From: Aptenodytes patagonicus
Lineage: Eukaryota; Chordata; Aves; Sphenisciformes; Spheniscidae
Length of the DNA: 64,000 bases
Direction: 5' to 3'
NCBI RefSeq assembly: GCF_965638725.1
Contig: NC_134951.1
Coordinates: forward strand, 102,571,811-102,635,810
The position numbers and the translations under genes were made by a program. The notes beneath the pieces were generated by a model. The model saw only the letters and a program-made list of their open reading frames with translations. It searched no databases and was not told the DNA's origin. Below are positions 1-12,600 of this stretch, one piece after another. How positions within the stretch are numbered: the stretch's first letter is position 1; every line of letters begins with the position of its first letter.

Positions 1-1469
1 TTTGTTGACAGATATATTTTTATAGCCTATTATTTTCTCTCCTCATTCTTTGTTTCATTTGAATATAATAGGCTCTTTATTTTTAAATGCTCATCTGTTC
101 TTGCTGTTTATATCTTCACCCAAAAATCATAATTCTCTGGGTTATTTTCTTTTTTTTGGGGTTTTTTTTTTGACGTCACATTTGGTTACTGTTGAACATA
201 TGTGCTACAATGCCTCTATAGAAGGGACATTGTTTATTTTTTAAGTAATAAATTTTCCATTTTCCTTTTTGTCTTTTCAAAAGAATCCCATATTCCAATT
301 TGAACCAAAAGGTTGTAGACCTATTTATAGTTTTTGAATTTTGGCAGTGATGTAAGCATGTTGTGTGGTTTTATGACTTCATGAGAGAAAAAGCTGGAGT
401 TGCAGATGAATATTTAAAAATGTTATTTTCCTGGTTCTTTCTTTGATACATGAAGTGGAGAAAATACTTCTGACGCAGCTCCTCCTGGGTGTAGCTTGTA
501 TATTCTGAGGACCGCTCTAGAGTCCAAGCAGAGAAGCCGTCCATGTCTTTAAGCTACTGAGGCAAGTTTCCCAGTGGATTCAAACATGATCAAATTCAAT
601 GAAATAAAATGTACAGAATGGCTTCATTGCTTGGCAACGTTTAAATGTGGTATATGAGCCCCATGTTACTAGTGAGATTATTTTTTCTTTTCCGTACCTT
701 CCAAAATTATCTGTTTTGTTTAGTCATTTAAAAAGAATAGATGCACAACTTTCTGGTGCGATAGTTTTTAATTTAAACAAATAAGCAGCATAGGGTAGAA
801 ACATAAATTTTTAGGAAACATAACTGACGGCATGCGTGCAATGTTACAATTTGCCTGGAGGCGTTACAGAAGAGCGGGCCTCTGAAGCGGCGCTAAGTCC
901 CGGGAGCTTAAAGGCTGCAGCACGCAGAAGAACGTCACAAAGGTGACACAGCTACTTAGGCCACATTTGAACACTTTTGCACAGTGGGATGTCCTTACAA
1001 AAGAGATTTAAAAATCCATGTAAGTGGCAGGCAGCATGCCTGATACTTGCATTCTTTAGGGTGCTGTCTGTGAGAGCTAGCCTCCCTCTGCTACTGCCCC
1101 CATGCAAACCCGCACCCTCCAGCCCCGGGGGACGAAGCGGCGGCATTTGCCCGACTGCCCTTTGCACGCAGGCAACTCTTCACAACACCAGGTCAGTGTG
1201 ACATAAATGCACCGCCTCAAACACATTGCAGCAGACTTCATTGCGAGTCCCTGCCCCTTGAAAGCAAAGCAAGCTGCAGAGCCAGAGGCAGGCTTTGCTC
1301 TCCGTGCTGCCAGTGGCTCTGAATGACTTTTGGACAAGTTCTTAAATCTGGTTCTTAGTTGCCCATCAAACTAGCAACTGCAGTGTCTGCCTCGGAGAGT
1401 ATTTGAGAATAGAACTGGTGGGAAAAAAGACTTCTGTCCCAGAAAAACTGTAGAGATTAAAATGTTCGA

Positions 1470-1550
1470 TATATGTCTATATGTGTGTATTTATGTATAT
1501 AATTATTTAATATAGAACATAACTTTATACATATATGTAAATATATAAAT
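1470..1550. repeat. AT-rich, TATA/TATG-type degenerate microsatellite
   Basis: This is a run of imperfect TATATG, TGTGTAT and ATATAA units without long perfect repetition, seen directly in the sequence. It has no coding content. Confidence 0.6.
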
Positions 1551-1836
1551 TTAGTCTCCAATTTAATCATAATGAAAACCCAAATAATGAAAATCTTCAT
1601 TACAGAATATTTTCTCTCCTCCAGATTTGTTAAGGCTCAATCATAATGCATCTTATTGGGACAGTCAAATGCTTTGTTGGCATTTTGATATTCTGTGGAA
1701 AGAAATGGTTTTGCTGAAATGGGATTTGCTGCTCAAAAGCAGCAAAGTTTCGGGAATGCCTTTCTGTTGCATGACTGAATGTAGTACCTGGAAATTATTT
1801 TAAACTCCTTGCAAAAGAACAGCCAGAGATCTATTA

Positions 1837-1859
1837 CATTATAATTAATAATTATAATG
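1837..1859. repeat. Perfect 11-bp inverted repeat, 1-nt centre
   Basis: The arm CATTATAATTA (1837-1847) is followed by a single A and then its exact reverse complement (1849-1859). The arms contain TAATTA homeodomain-type cores, so this may be a paired homeodomain site. It could equally be chance in AT-rich DNA. Confidence 0.55.
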
Positions 1860-2490
1860 CAATTAATAATTACTATTATGATTACTTAATCCTTTAAGTA
1901 TGCATGTTCTTTTTATGTGCTTTCCTCCTTGCAGATTGATCATGTTAATTATGGTATTTCTGTTTGCACCTATTAAAACAAAACTTAAAATGCATTCTCA
2001 AGCAAATTAGAAATGGCTTTGTAGGTTTGGAGGCCGTCTCAGTGGGAATGGACTAGCATTTTTCATCTCCCCATGCTGATGGGGCTTGGACTTTGTGTTA
2101 TGTCTTTTTCCCAGACCCTTGACAGAAAATGCTTTCTCTGTTCTCAATATTTTGAGCATTACTGGTAATGGTATAATGATTAACTCTCGGAGCAATGGGG
2201 AACGAAGTGTATGCCATCATCCCAATATAGTGAATTCTGCCAGCTCCTGAAGGAAGGAAACCTCTAGAAGTTTGCAGAATGACACATTTTGGAACCAGAT
2301 AATGCTATTGGCTTTTCATGTTTCAGTCAATATTAAGGGTTATAGACTCTTTGCCATTGTTCACATGCCCCTTGGCAATTAGACAATTTTAAAATCCTCA
2401 GTGGATAGAGGTCAGCATGCAAGTCTACACAGGAAATGTCTGCAAGACTGAACAAATTACAGATACAATTTTAAAGAGACCTAGAAACCT

Positions 2491-2503
2491 CCCCCCCCCC
2501 CCC
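2491..2503. repeat. Mononucleotide C run (13)
   Basis: Thirteen consecutive C residues are seen directly. Such runs are length-unstable and prone to sequencing error. Confidence 0.85.
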
Positions 2504-3040
2504 AATAAGTAATGACGTAAAAGGATAAAACCACCCGTGTAAGCGGTCTCCAAAATCTGGTGAGATTAGGCCTAAATTTGGACTTCACTTTGAGGCCCTG
2601 CACTGCTTGCAAAGTCCTGTCTACACAAGAAAGATGAGTTGAGCTTTGTGGTTTTTATTCCTTTTTCTTTCCTGGCTGCGATGGGGTCATCTGATGCAGT
2701 TACTGCCCACGCTCACACAGATGAGTGGTGCAGCAGTGGTGTATCTCTCGCTACGTCAGCGTTTTCAGCTGAGTTTGTGTACCTGCAGAAGTGGCTCACG
2801 TCTGCTGAGCTGCCTAACCAGCGTGGATGTGCTGGAAGACTCGAGGGTCTAAAGCGTTATGCAGCTCTTCCTCTCCCTCAGATAAGCCCTTGCTAGCTGT
2901 GTTTATATTGGTATCTCCTGGGCAGCTTTCCCATTCTGCTTCAGCTGCTTCTCTCAGCACAGCCTATTATGGGTAGGTCTCAAAACTTTTCCTTTTGCTC
3001 TCAGATTCAGATCTCTACGTTACTGGGGAAGGACAGCTGA

Positions 3041-3228
3041 GGCTTTGGGATTCAGGAGATCTGAGTGTTGTGGGATTGGTTTTTTTTTTTTTTTCCTTCT
3101 TCCTCACTGAAGGAAACTATAAAGAGGAGCGATAATATTTGCCTGCCTCACTGGTTCATGCAATGGTGTCTGTAACAGTTTTTGAGATACTTGCAGGAGA
3201 GTGCCCTTAGAAAGTAAAGCGCTATTGG
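3041..3228 (+). repeat. Probable MIR/L3-type ancient retroelement relic
   Basis: The stretch begins with wording like the 5' part of MIR-class SINEs or L3 tails (GGGATTCAGGAGATCTGAG). After a T run (3080-3094) it continues with an analogue of the 'few bases, then ATAATA, then cctacctCA..gtt..tg' core, and ends in a TTTTGAGATACTTGCAGG to AAAGCGCTAT sequence like the family's 3' part. The match is from memory of the consensus and is diverged. The T run looks like a later expansion inside the element. A RepeatMasker run would settle it. Confidence 0.5.
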
Positions 3229-6200
3229 TGGTGGTAGTGTGATACTATAATCATGTCTGAATCTTCCATCATTTAAACACAAGTCTAAGTTTTCTGCACC
3301 TCAGCTTGGAATCAGTTATATCATCATCACTGGAATCCAGGGTGCTCTGTACATCAGTAACGTACCAGTTATTTGTGCCTTTCGTAGGCTAAAGGACAAG
3401 GAAAGAAAAGCAATGGATGAAGGTTTCTGTCGTGGATCAGAGCTGATATTGACCAGGTATTGCTTTCCTCCCTTCAGTTTGAAAAGCTTTTCCAGTTTCT
3501 ACAGCCTGGTTGCTTTTATGCTGCCGTATTTATCGTTATACGGTTGTTGTGTTTTTATTGCTGATAATAGCTTATTGAGACTTGAGGAACTTTATTTGCT
3601 TAACCTTGGATCTCTGGAAGACAAGCTGGTTACTTTGAACCTTTCAGCCTTCTGCTCTTAAAAGTGTTGAAAGAAGCAACTCTAATTTAGGGCTTTTATT
3701 GCAATTTTAAACACACAAATAGATGCCTTCATTCTTACAATCAACATCAAAAGGCCAGAGAGTCTGGAGTGTATCAACCATATATTGGTCATTCAGCATT
3801 CATCAACTTACACATGCCTTTGTCTCTACCAGGATCTCTTCTCCTTCCAATGTGTTCACTCAGCCCCACTGCTGGAGAAAAACAAAGTCGGGAGGAATCC
3901 CAATAGGCCCCAGTTGTTATGTGCTGTAAGTAGGACAACTTGGCTTCCTGACATACTTTGGTACAAACATAGTGTTTTGTCACACGGATGAGTCTCTATG
4001 CTTATTTATATGCAATGCCATTACACTTCAGCCACGGAGTTCGGATTTTCTGTTTGCGCTTCTCATGAAGATTGCTTAAAATAACAGATCCTAACTGTTG
4101 CAGACTGATTAGTTAATTTTATAACTGATAAAAACAATAAACTAATAAACATCAAAGCGCTTAGGTCCAAAGTCCAAAAATGCAAAGGAAGAACAAATAT
4201 CTAAATGTTTGACAGTTAATTTCCAGTCCCTGTGTACATGTATATTTGTGTATTATGATGCGCTTCCTTTTTTGTGTTGTACAGTCTGTGCATCATCACT
4301 GCTAAACTCCACTCTGTGTGTTGTGCAGTTTGTTTAGGCTTGCATCTTACAAGTTAATATATTGGTTTTTGTCAGTGCGCTGGTTCCATACAGTGAATTA
4401 CCTCTTTGGATGGAAAATACGGCAAAAGAACAGATATGTTGCTTTAGAAGGACAGTGTTCTTGTTTGTGTGCATAGGTATTGCTTGACAGAGGTTGTGCA
4501 TGCTAGACGGCATGCCTTTTTTGTGTTAGCTAAAATAAGATTTGATTGCACATGCAATGCACAGAATAAAATTTTAGAAGCACGTTTCTACCTAAAGCAA
4601 TGGTGTTAAAACATACTTCCTTATTCTTCCCATTCTGATGTTTCCTCTCAACCCTACTATTATTACTTTCATGCACTAAAGATACGCTCACTCGCCACAT
4701 AAATCTAGTGATAGGCAAACTCTGCCCTAAAAAGCTTATATTAATGTATAAGAATGCTAATATTCTTGCTAGATAAGCTAGTTATGCAGAACAGGAAAAG
4801 TTATTAGATCACACGTGACCTGCAGTCATGCAGGAAGTATGTAAGACATACAGAAATTAGCCCAGACGTCCCAAATTCCAATCAGTATGTTAATCAAAGA
4901 GCATCTTTCCTCTGTTCATTTCGTCTCTCTTGCTCTTCCTCATCTCAGGTACACACTTTATGGTGATAGTCCCAATAATGATGCATGACATAAAGATAAT
5001 ATATGGAATATCTGGTGGGGAGATGTAAACTCTTGGGTTTTTTTCTGCCGGCAGTCTGTATTGTGGCAGAGAGGGCAGAAGCTGCTGGGTGCTGTGGCTC
5101 AGGAGTGCAGCTGAGTAGATCTACTTGCTCACCTTTGAGAAAAGGGGCCCGTCCCTCCCTTTCCCTGCTGCTAGCTCTGGTGTACGTAAGACAGAGTGCT
5201 ACACTCATTCAGTTCACTGGTGTGGCAGAAGATGGGTCCTGGGTAGCTTTTGGTGGGTTACTGAGCCAAACTGTTAAGATAAGGGGGTCTACAAGTGCCA
5301 AGACCAGTTCAAGAAAAGCCTAGGGAATTTCCCTTATGCGGACCTTTCCACTTTTCTGATTCACTGCATGAATTTGTCTCTGGAGACAACCAGGAACTCT
5401 TCGAGAGAAATTATTCCATGGTGACAAATGTGGCACAACTGTTCCATAATTTTGCTTTTATTCACTAGATACAGATCAGTGTTTTTCTTTTCTCCTAAAG
5501 TCTCCTTTATGTTGTGGGATTGTCTAATGACAAGCTCTTCAAAGGAGGGAAACAATATTCTTACGCACATGGAAGCCTTCCATTGTTTCCCCTGCTGCTC
5601 CTTTGGCTTGATGCTGTATTCAAGGACTAATTGTGGGAAGTCAGTGCTCCTCTTCCTAAACATAAACTAGGTTGAACTGCACTCTTCCTGTCTGCTATTG
5701 TTAGCAAGAGCATTAGAAAATTGCTGCGTACCAAGTCAGTCATGGAAAAGAAAAAGCAAGACAATTAGCATTTTTTCACGGCTGAATGCAATGTCTACCT
5801 TTTCACCTGCTGTACATAGGATCGTTTGTCAAATAACCTTAATGAGAGGGATGATTTCATTCCCTTTAATGAAATAATATGGGGAAATAAAGCAAACAGG
5901 TTTAGGTTCTGTTTTTTTCTCAGTGATGACATTGTCTTTCAGACCAGTGTTAGCCCATGAAGGGAGCAGTTGTATGTTTGTTCAGCAAGCACGGTAAGGA
6001 CTTTTTCAAACTTTTATAGTCTCTTTAGCTAAGATCATTATTAAATAATTTGTCCTTAACCTTCTCCGTGTTGCCACAAGAGAAGTCAGTAAAATACAGT
6101 CAAACTTAGAACCATATAAGTAACTAGTTTCTATATTTCTTAGTGCCTTCTTGCTTCAGATCGAGATAGTTAGGTGAAAGTCAGAGCAAAAGAAAAAAAA

Positions 6201-8321
6201 CCCTCAAAACTTAGTATTTCTGGATATATTTATTTGCAGCAAAGAACTAGTATAAAATATGTGTCAGAGAAATGCATTACATGGTTGCATGCTATTAAGG
6301 AGGATATTACTATAAATTTGTTCTTTTCAAGCCTGAATAGTTGGAATGAAGCTCTTCCTGCCGCTGAAATTTTCTCCCCTGATATGTCCTGGGGATTTTG
6401 TTATTCACAATCTTCTTTCCAATGCAAGGAACTTTCACTGAGGTCAGAAAAAGTGTTGTTTTAGGGCAAGTGTGAAATATCATATAGAAATTCCTAGTAT
6501 AGAAGAAAGAATTTAATTCTGTGTTTGGAATTAGGTTCAAGCTTTTGTTTTTGTTGTTTAAAAGATATTTCAAGAGCAGTATTAATTTTCTGAGCAACAC
6601 ATCTAGTTGCGAACTTGTTTTGAAGACTGTCAGCTTTTACAACATTTATCTTGTGACATATTAGTATATTTCTAAGTATCAGGTATGGCTGATTTGGGCC
6701 CAAGAGATTGATCAACCTAATCTAATTTAACATTTTTATTCCTTTTGTTCCTGCTTCTTATAAGGAAGGAGATTTATAAGGTGGAGGCATGTATCATTTC
6801 ATGATTCAGAGGAGCATATAATCTTTTTGATTAGGGTAAGAAAATTTTCTTTTTTTAATTCACAAAGATGGTGAATGATGATAAGCATGCTGGAAAGATT
6901 TTTAGGTTAATGAGGCATGAATAAGTGTAAGCTTTCCATGAAGAGATGAATAAAGTAATTGTACTTACTGTGGCTGAGCAATGTATTTAAGAATATCTAG
7001 TACTGCTATTAAAAAATGCTCTTTTAATAAACTTTTTGTGCAGATAACTGTAGGCCCATGTGAATGTCAAAAGGAGTGCCTTTCTGCATAGAAGTGCTCA
7101 GTTTTAGAGCTGAGTTTGAAACTGCAAGTCTTCTGCAAAAGCAATGGAAAGACAAAGGTTCATTTGGCAGAAAGAGTGAAAAATTGGAGGTCTTGAAATG
7201 TGAAATGAGAGCTAACAGCTTGTGCTACAACAAACTTTACTGACCTACATGGTCAGTTGAAAAGACTAGATGGATTTTGGGATAGATACCCATCTTAAAA
7301 ATGTATGTTTTCATGTCCTTGTGTTCCAGAAAAGTCATTCTTCTGGGCTGAAAAAATGGTTTAAAATGTTGAAACCTGTTACAATTTTCTGTCAAAGCAA
7401 AGAGTTGACAGGTTTCAGTCCAGAGAAATCAAGGCCTTGTTCAAACTGAAACACTTAAATTCAGTAAAAGTTGTTGGAGCAGAGTCTATCTAAAATACTC
7501 TGGCCATCGTGTATGAGGTCAGCAACGTGGTATAATTGTGCTCAAGAGTCTGGTTTTCAAGGAACGATTTGAAGTATTCTCATAGCAAAACAATACTGTC
7601 TTCCTTATTGCTTGTGCTCTGGGGTGCCATTTGGTCTTTGCATCTTAGGGCCTAAAATGAATATTCAGCAGTTCTGTAGGAATAAGGAGTAAAACCCTGG
7701 CCCGGCTGAAGTCAGCGGTTTCACGTTGATCTCATATATAGTCTAGAGTATTCCTTTTTTTTTGAGCCATAAAGAGTTGTTACAGTCCTTCCCAGGTGGC
7801 TAAACTGTGTGTACGCTGAGCTGGAAGAGCACAGGATGAATGGCTGTGAAGACGTTTGTCCCATCTAAACTTCCTGGCCAAACTGTAAGAAACTGGAAGG
7901 GCAACGAGAGGGTTGAAACATGCACGATAAGCTGTTTGAGGCAAATGTGGTGCTTCCCGTGGTGCTAAAGTAACACCAGTTTTACAGCTATGGGACACAT
8001 GGGATTACTTGTGAAATCTTCCTGACATTGGAAGATTTCAACATTACATAGGTCAGACTTGCATGACAGCATGGTTTATGTATGGGGCCTGTTGTTTTAA
8101 AGGGGAGTGTAATGACTTACCCATTGCCCGGCTGAGGGCTCTTTTTTAATGTTAAACACCCATGGAACTACAGTGGAAGCAGACTCAGTTGGCCACATTT
8201 CTGAGAAAAGTGCATCACAATAGCACATTAGTCATCCTTGCTTGATAAAAACAAGAAGGGTGAATGAAAAAGCGTAGCACAATGTAGACCTCTCAGGAGC
8301 AGCGTATATTGAAAGAGCTGC
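3229..8321. other. Non-coding stretch, no gene recognised
   Basis: Open frames reach only about 106 residues (5003-5323), and none resembles a known protein. No strong repeat or regulatory structure stood out. The base composition is AT-leaning, with scattered short T and A runs. It may be intergenic or intronic sequence. Confidence 0.55.
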
Positions 8322-8418
8322 TTTTTTTTTTTTTTTTAGAGAGAGAGACGGGGGTGGGGGATGGGGGGGTGTGGGGGGGTGTGGTGCGTGTGTGGTGTGC
8401 GTGTGTGTGCGTGTGTAG
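8322..8418. repeat. Poly-T, G-run and GT-repeat low-complexity tract
   Basis: A 16-base T run (8322-8337) leads into a short GA repeat and then four G tracts of 5 to 7 bases separated by T, AT and TGT (8350-8379). A GT/GC-alternating stretch follows (8380-8416). The G tracts satisfy the four-tract pattern for an intramolecular G-quadruplex on the plus strand, and the alternating stretch fits Z-DNA-prone sequence. A 145-residue minus-strand open frame starting at 8773 runs into this tract and is not credible as a gene. Confidence 0.8.
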
Positions 8419-9080
8419 ACACTGCCGCTACTTGAAAGCCTCTCAGGTTTAGGTTTGAAAAACTACAGACTCCTTGGGACTGCAGGACCTGTAGCAATAG
8501 TTGATTCAGCCCTTTATCCTTTGGAAGAAGAGAAACACAATTCTGGCTTCTGCCGTGGCATGAGGCATCTGACGTGTCCTTGAAAACAACAAAGTAGAAA
8601 AGGTCTGTCTGCTCTGTGTAAACATTCAAGAGCACATAGCATTTTCTGGGTGAGCTGGGTTTTTGTCCTGAGTCACTGCATTCTTCTTTCTCCTCAACTG
8701 TGCAGTTAGCTGCTGCCTTCCAGCATGTTACACAGTGCAGTTGCATTGCATGTGAACAGCCTTTGGAGCACATGAAAGACTCTTTAAGTAAGTAATAGTG
8801 ACCGATGCACTATATTGAATAAACACTGTTAGTCTTTCTCTATTTCAGTGTGCAATAAAGGGCAGTTTTCCGGGACTGATTAAAGGGTGCAATGCCAGAT
8901 GTTAGGATCTGTTGGGCAGTATGTAGATCTCAGGGAAAAAAGCAGATTTGATGACTTAGGGAAAGACTTTTGCTTATAAAAGAAAAACATAGAGATGGTT
9001 TTATAGTCTCATAATTGTTGGCAGAAAAAATAGAAGGAACTCTAGATGCAAAAGAATGATTTGAGCACTGGGTATGTTAG
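8419..9080. other. Non-coding stretch, no gene recognised
   Basis: No recognisable exon, RNA gene or repeat was found between the low-complexity tract and the LTR insertion. Confidence 0.55.
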
Positions 9081-9085
9081 CTGGG
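9081..9085. repeat. Target-site duplication, left copy (CTGGG)
   Basis: CTGGG directly precedes the TG terminus of the LTR and is repeated exactly at 9682-9686, directly after the CA terminus. Five-base duplications are made by many retroviral integrases. Confidence 0.85.
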
Positions 9086-9212
9086 TGTCGTGGTTTAACC
9101 CTAGCTGGCAACTAAGCACCACACAACCGCTCACTCGCTCCCCCCTTGGTGGGATGGGGGAGAGAATTGGAAGAGTAAAAGTGAGAAAACTCCTGGGTTG
9201 AGATAAAGACAG

Positions 9213-9218
9213 TTTAAT
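9213..9218 (-). terminator. Probable LTR polyadenylation signal (ATTAAA)
   Basis: On the minus strand this reads ATTAAA, about 185 bases downstream of the TATA box and about 130 bases before the LTR's 3' end. That is where the R-region signal would be expected. No AATAAA was seen in this part of the LTR, so the assignment is by position and motif only. Confidence 0.45.
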
Positions 9219-9398
9219 AGGTAAAGCAAAAGCCGCGCGTGCAAGCAAAGCAAAACAAGGAATTCATTCACTCCTTCCCATCGGCAGGCAGGTGTGCAGC
9301 CATCCCCAGGAAAGCAGGGCTCCATCACACATAATAGTTACGTGGGAAGACAAATGCCTTCACTCCAAACGTCCCCCCCTTCCTTCTTCTTCCCCCAG

Positions 9399-9421
9399 CT
9401 TTATATGCTGAGCATGACGTC
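9399..9421 (-). promoter_or_regulatory. LTR core promoter: CRE and TATA box
   Basis: On the minus strand a perfect palindromic CRE, TGACGTCA (9414-9421), lies just upstream of CATATAAAG (TATAAA at 9399-9404). This is the CREB/ATF-plus-TATA layout of a retroviral U3 promoter. Transcription would start near 9370 and run toward lower coordinates. Whether the promoter is still active is not shown by the sequence, but both motifs are intact. Confidence 0.7.
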
Positions 9422-9681
9422 ACATGGTGTGGAATATCCCTTTGGTCAGTTGGGGTCAGCTGTCCCACCAGTGTCCCCTCCCAACTTCTTGTGCCCCCCC
9501 AGCCTGCTCGCTGGTGGGGTGGGGTGAGGAGCAGAAAAGGCCTTGACTCTGTGTAAGCACTGCTCAGCAGTAAGGAAAACATCCCTGTATTATCAACACT
9601 GTTTTCAGCACAAATCCAAACCATAGCCCCATACTAGCTACTATGAAGAAAATTAACTCTATCCCAGCCAAAACCAGCACA

Positions 9682-9686
9682 CTGGG
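9682..9686. repeat. Target-site duplication, right copy (CTGGG)
   Basis: This is an exact copy of 9081-9085, immediately outside the other end of the LTR. Confidence 0.85.
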
Positions 9687-12600
9687 CCATCAGCGTGAGA
9701 GTGATTTCTTTCTTCTTGTAAAATAATGTATCAGTCTAGATGTTAGCCAGCATTGCAGGAAAGTGGCAAAAATGCAGCAGTAAAGAGACACCAATATACC
9801 TACCAGCTTATAATGCTGAAGGCACCAAGCTTACACCTGTAAGTTCAAAGACTTCACACTTGGTCCTTCATTCCCCCATTTGTTCATCCAGCCTCTTCGG
9901 TTCTGTGGGCAAAATTTCGTGGTGGGAGTCATTTAAAACTGGCTCATGAATTCACTGGGATATGAGCAGTTCTTTAAGAATATGAAGCATTTTTACATGT
10001 AATATGATTTATAAGTTTGCTTTTTTCTGTATAACTAATTTCATTATAATTTCAAGCTGTGATGTTACACAACAGAGAGAATCATCCTCCGCTGTTACAG
10101 TCCCTTTTATTCTCTGCCTCTTACTTGGATTGCCATTGAAACTTTGGGACAAATGCCTCAAGAAATGGTGCAACAGTCTCTCTAAAGTGTTGGAGGCCCG
10201 GACAAAGCAATGGAGAGAACATGCAACGTGCAACTTATGCACTAGGGAATCATGAAGAAGACATTCAGTTATTGTTTTTTGTTTTCTGAGTAAAATTACA
10301 GTTGTAATTAAATTAAAATGCAGAACTCGGGCTTATGAGGTGTTCAGCACCCTCTGCTCCTTCTGACGACAGTAGGTCTGAAGAGTAACAGTTGAGATTT
10401 ATTTTTTTTCGCCCCTCCCCTCCCATGGCTGTATACCACAGTGACATTTGTTCCAATCCTGAGATGTCATTTAGATTAAACATTTGGAATCCAAGTCTCT
10501 AACTCTGCTTAAAAGACTAACTCCAAGGCAGAGAGTAAGGCTATGAGGATAAGCTGCTGCTTCAGATGAGTGGAAATATTGTTTTAAAGACCTATGTGTG
10601 TGTCATAGGAATTCAGGACTAGATTTGGGGCTTTTTTTAACTCCTTTTTGAAAATACCGGGTTATTATTGGGCATGGTCTCTGTTTGTGTTACGCTAAAA
10701 TATAATTGACTATAAATGAGTCTTGACACATTGTGCTTTTTAGGAGGTCACTACTCTTTAAAGAAAACCTTTATTCAATGAGTTACAAGTGATCTGTCCT
10801 AAAATATAAATTTCCAAATATGGATTAGACCTTACAATATAAAATAATTTCATTTATGACCAAGTAAATAATAAGCTTACTTGTCTGATATTAGGCATTA
10901 AAGTAGGATTAACTAAAGGTGTCTTAAAAAAAAGAAAGGAGTCGTCCTTGAATATAACTTTAGAAGGGCAAGGTTTTGTACTTTGTGTATGCTCCCCATA
11001 CATTTGACTTTGGACGGAACGACGGTGCAAGAGCGGATTTTGAGAATGTCAAGGGGAAAATGTCAAAATTCCATTCACTTAATTTTGAGAAGATGTGAGT
11101 CTTAGCTGCATGTCTTCAGTATGTCAAAGTTAAAATGCAGTTGCCTCTGGAATGAAGTTGACAACAGAGAGAGTTATTGGGCAGCATCAGTGACCAATTA
11201 TTTATGCATCTCACCTTAAAAGTCCGCAAGGACCAAGACAGCCCCACCAAGAGTCTGGGCTGAAGCACCCAATTACAAGAAATGTCATCGATGCAATTTC
11301 TGTTTCAGAGGAATCAAAGTTGATATTAAGCCTGCTGGTAACCGAACAGGTTCCATAGGCGCGTATATCACGTGTTGCCTCCAGTGTCACTGGACAAATC
11401 TTATTGCTGCTTTTTATGCCTCTATCACTGAAAGTGAAAAAGAAGCAAGCGGGGGGGGTTGGGCAGGGGAAGGTTTGTCTTCACTGTTCTCACTGCTTTT
11501 TGTATGATCTTACCTTTCAATCCTGATGCTCAGGGAGCTGCAGAATGACATTATTGCTCAAAACTGGTTTTGTTCTTGGATTCTTCCCTTACTTAGAAAC
11601 ATAGCTTTTAGTTGAGGGAGAAAACAATTATTTCTTCTACTAAAAACTAGTAGGCTGGAGTTAATTGAGGATGCAGGCAAAACTACAGAAATCTACTTAA
11701 TAGAATTCATCTGAGTTTCCATGTCCTGTGCAGAAATAAGAAACCAAGAAAAAAATATAGGTGTCACGCTATAGTGATCTGAATGTGGGAGACTCATTTC
11801 AGAGAATGACTGGCATTTTTGGGGAGGGAAGATTTTTATTATTTTTTTAAAATCTGGATTAAAATATGAGCGCACTTGCAAAGTGAGCTTAAATCTAATG
11901 AAACAAAATGTGGGACCAAAATCTGGTAGTCAGCAATGAAAATAAAAATAATTTGTGACACAAACGCTTTCTATTAAAAAACTTCAGCATGGTAGATGAA
12001 TCTTGTCCTGTTTGAAACTATAAAGTCTTGTATGTCTCTGCAAAATGCACAAAAATGGGCTCCTAGAATTTCAGTACTTTGACAAAGCCTTAAAAAGAGC
12101 TGAAAACGAGGGAGTCCTCACTCTAAACGTCAGCGACTTGGCAAGGCTTTGGACAGTTGGCATTAACATCAATGCTAGTGTTCAGCTGACATCCTTGTTC
12201 AATGTATCTTTCTTACTGCAACTGGCAAGGGACAAGAGCTATTGTGACTGAAACTTTGAAAGCAATATTTAATTAAGCAAACTGATGTGCTCATTGGGAA
12301 ACTGCAAATCATTTCTATGTGGCCTTTTTTTATTAAAGGCTCTTGAAGGGATACTCTTTGCATTCAACACAGTTACATCTTTGCAATAAGTACTTAGTGG
12401 TTTGCACGTTTCAGCTCTCTGTTTGCTTGGTGGGTATCAGTGGTGGAGTTTTTCCTTTAAACCTATGCATTCTCCACCTACACCTTCAGGAAAAAATACA
12501 ACGTGAGGTGGTGTTTGACTTGTGCTGAAGGTACAAATCATCCTTCTTATTAAAGTCTGAAATGTTGTTCAGTTCTGCTTGAGGACCCGAATCAGGAAAA

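Larger units (their letters stand above)
1..3040. other. Non-coding stretch, no gene recognised
   Basis: No open frame here resembles a known protein, and all are short. The stretch holds a somewhat GC- and CpG-richer patch at about 840-1340, an AT-rich microsatellite-like segment at 1470-1550, a perfect hairpin at 1837-1859 and a C run at 2491-2503. The word GTCTACACA followed by a purine-rich stretch occurs at 2423 and again at 2619. It resembles the ends of amniote DNA transposon relics, but no partner ends were found. The stretch could be intergenic or intronic. Confidence 0.6.
9086..9681 (-). mobile_element. Solo LTR of an avian endogenous retrovirus (596 bp)
   Basis: The element has 5'-TG...CA-3' ends and imperfect terminal inversions (TGTCGTGGTTT on the plus strand, TGTGCTGGTTTT on the minus strand), and identical CTGGG duplications flank it. 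The wording GTGGTTTAACCC...GGCAACTAAGCACCAC and the other end ...ATCCCAGCCAAAACC belong to an LTR type I know as abundant in many birds. The minus orientation follows from a TATA box (TATAAA) preceded by a CRE-like TGACGTCA, and an ATTAAA-type polyadenylation signal further on. No gag, pol or env-like frame flanks it, so it is a solo LTR left by recombination between two LTRs. The exact duplications and clear ends suggest a fairly recent insertion. The ERV class (K, L or I) is not decided here. Confidence 0.9.

Noticed and set aside
2423..2636. Two GTCTACACA-type words recalling DNA transposon ends
   Set aside because: Both are in the same orientation, and no inverted partner or shared flanking similarity was found.
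8336..8773. 145-codon minus-strand frame
   Set aside because: Its C-terminal part is the translation of the G-run/GT low-complexity tract, and the rest is unrecognised.
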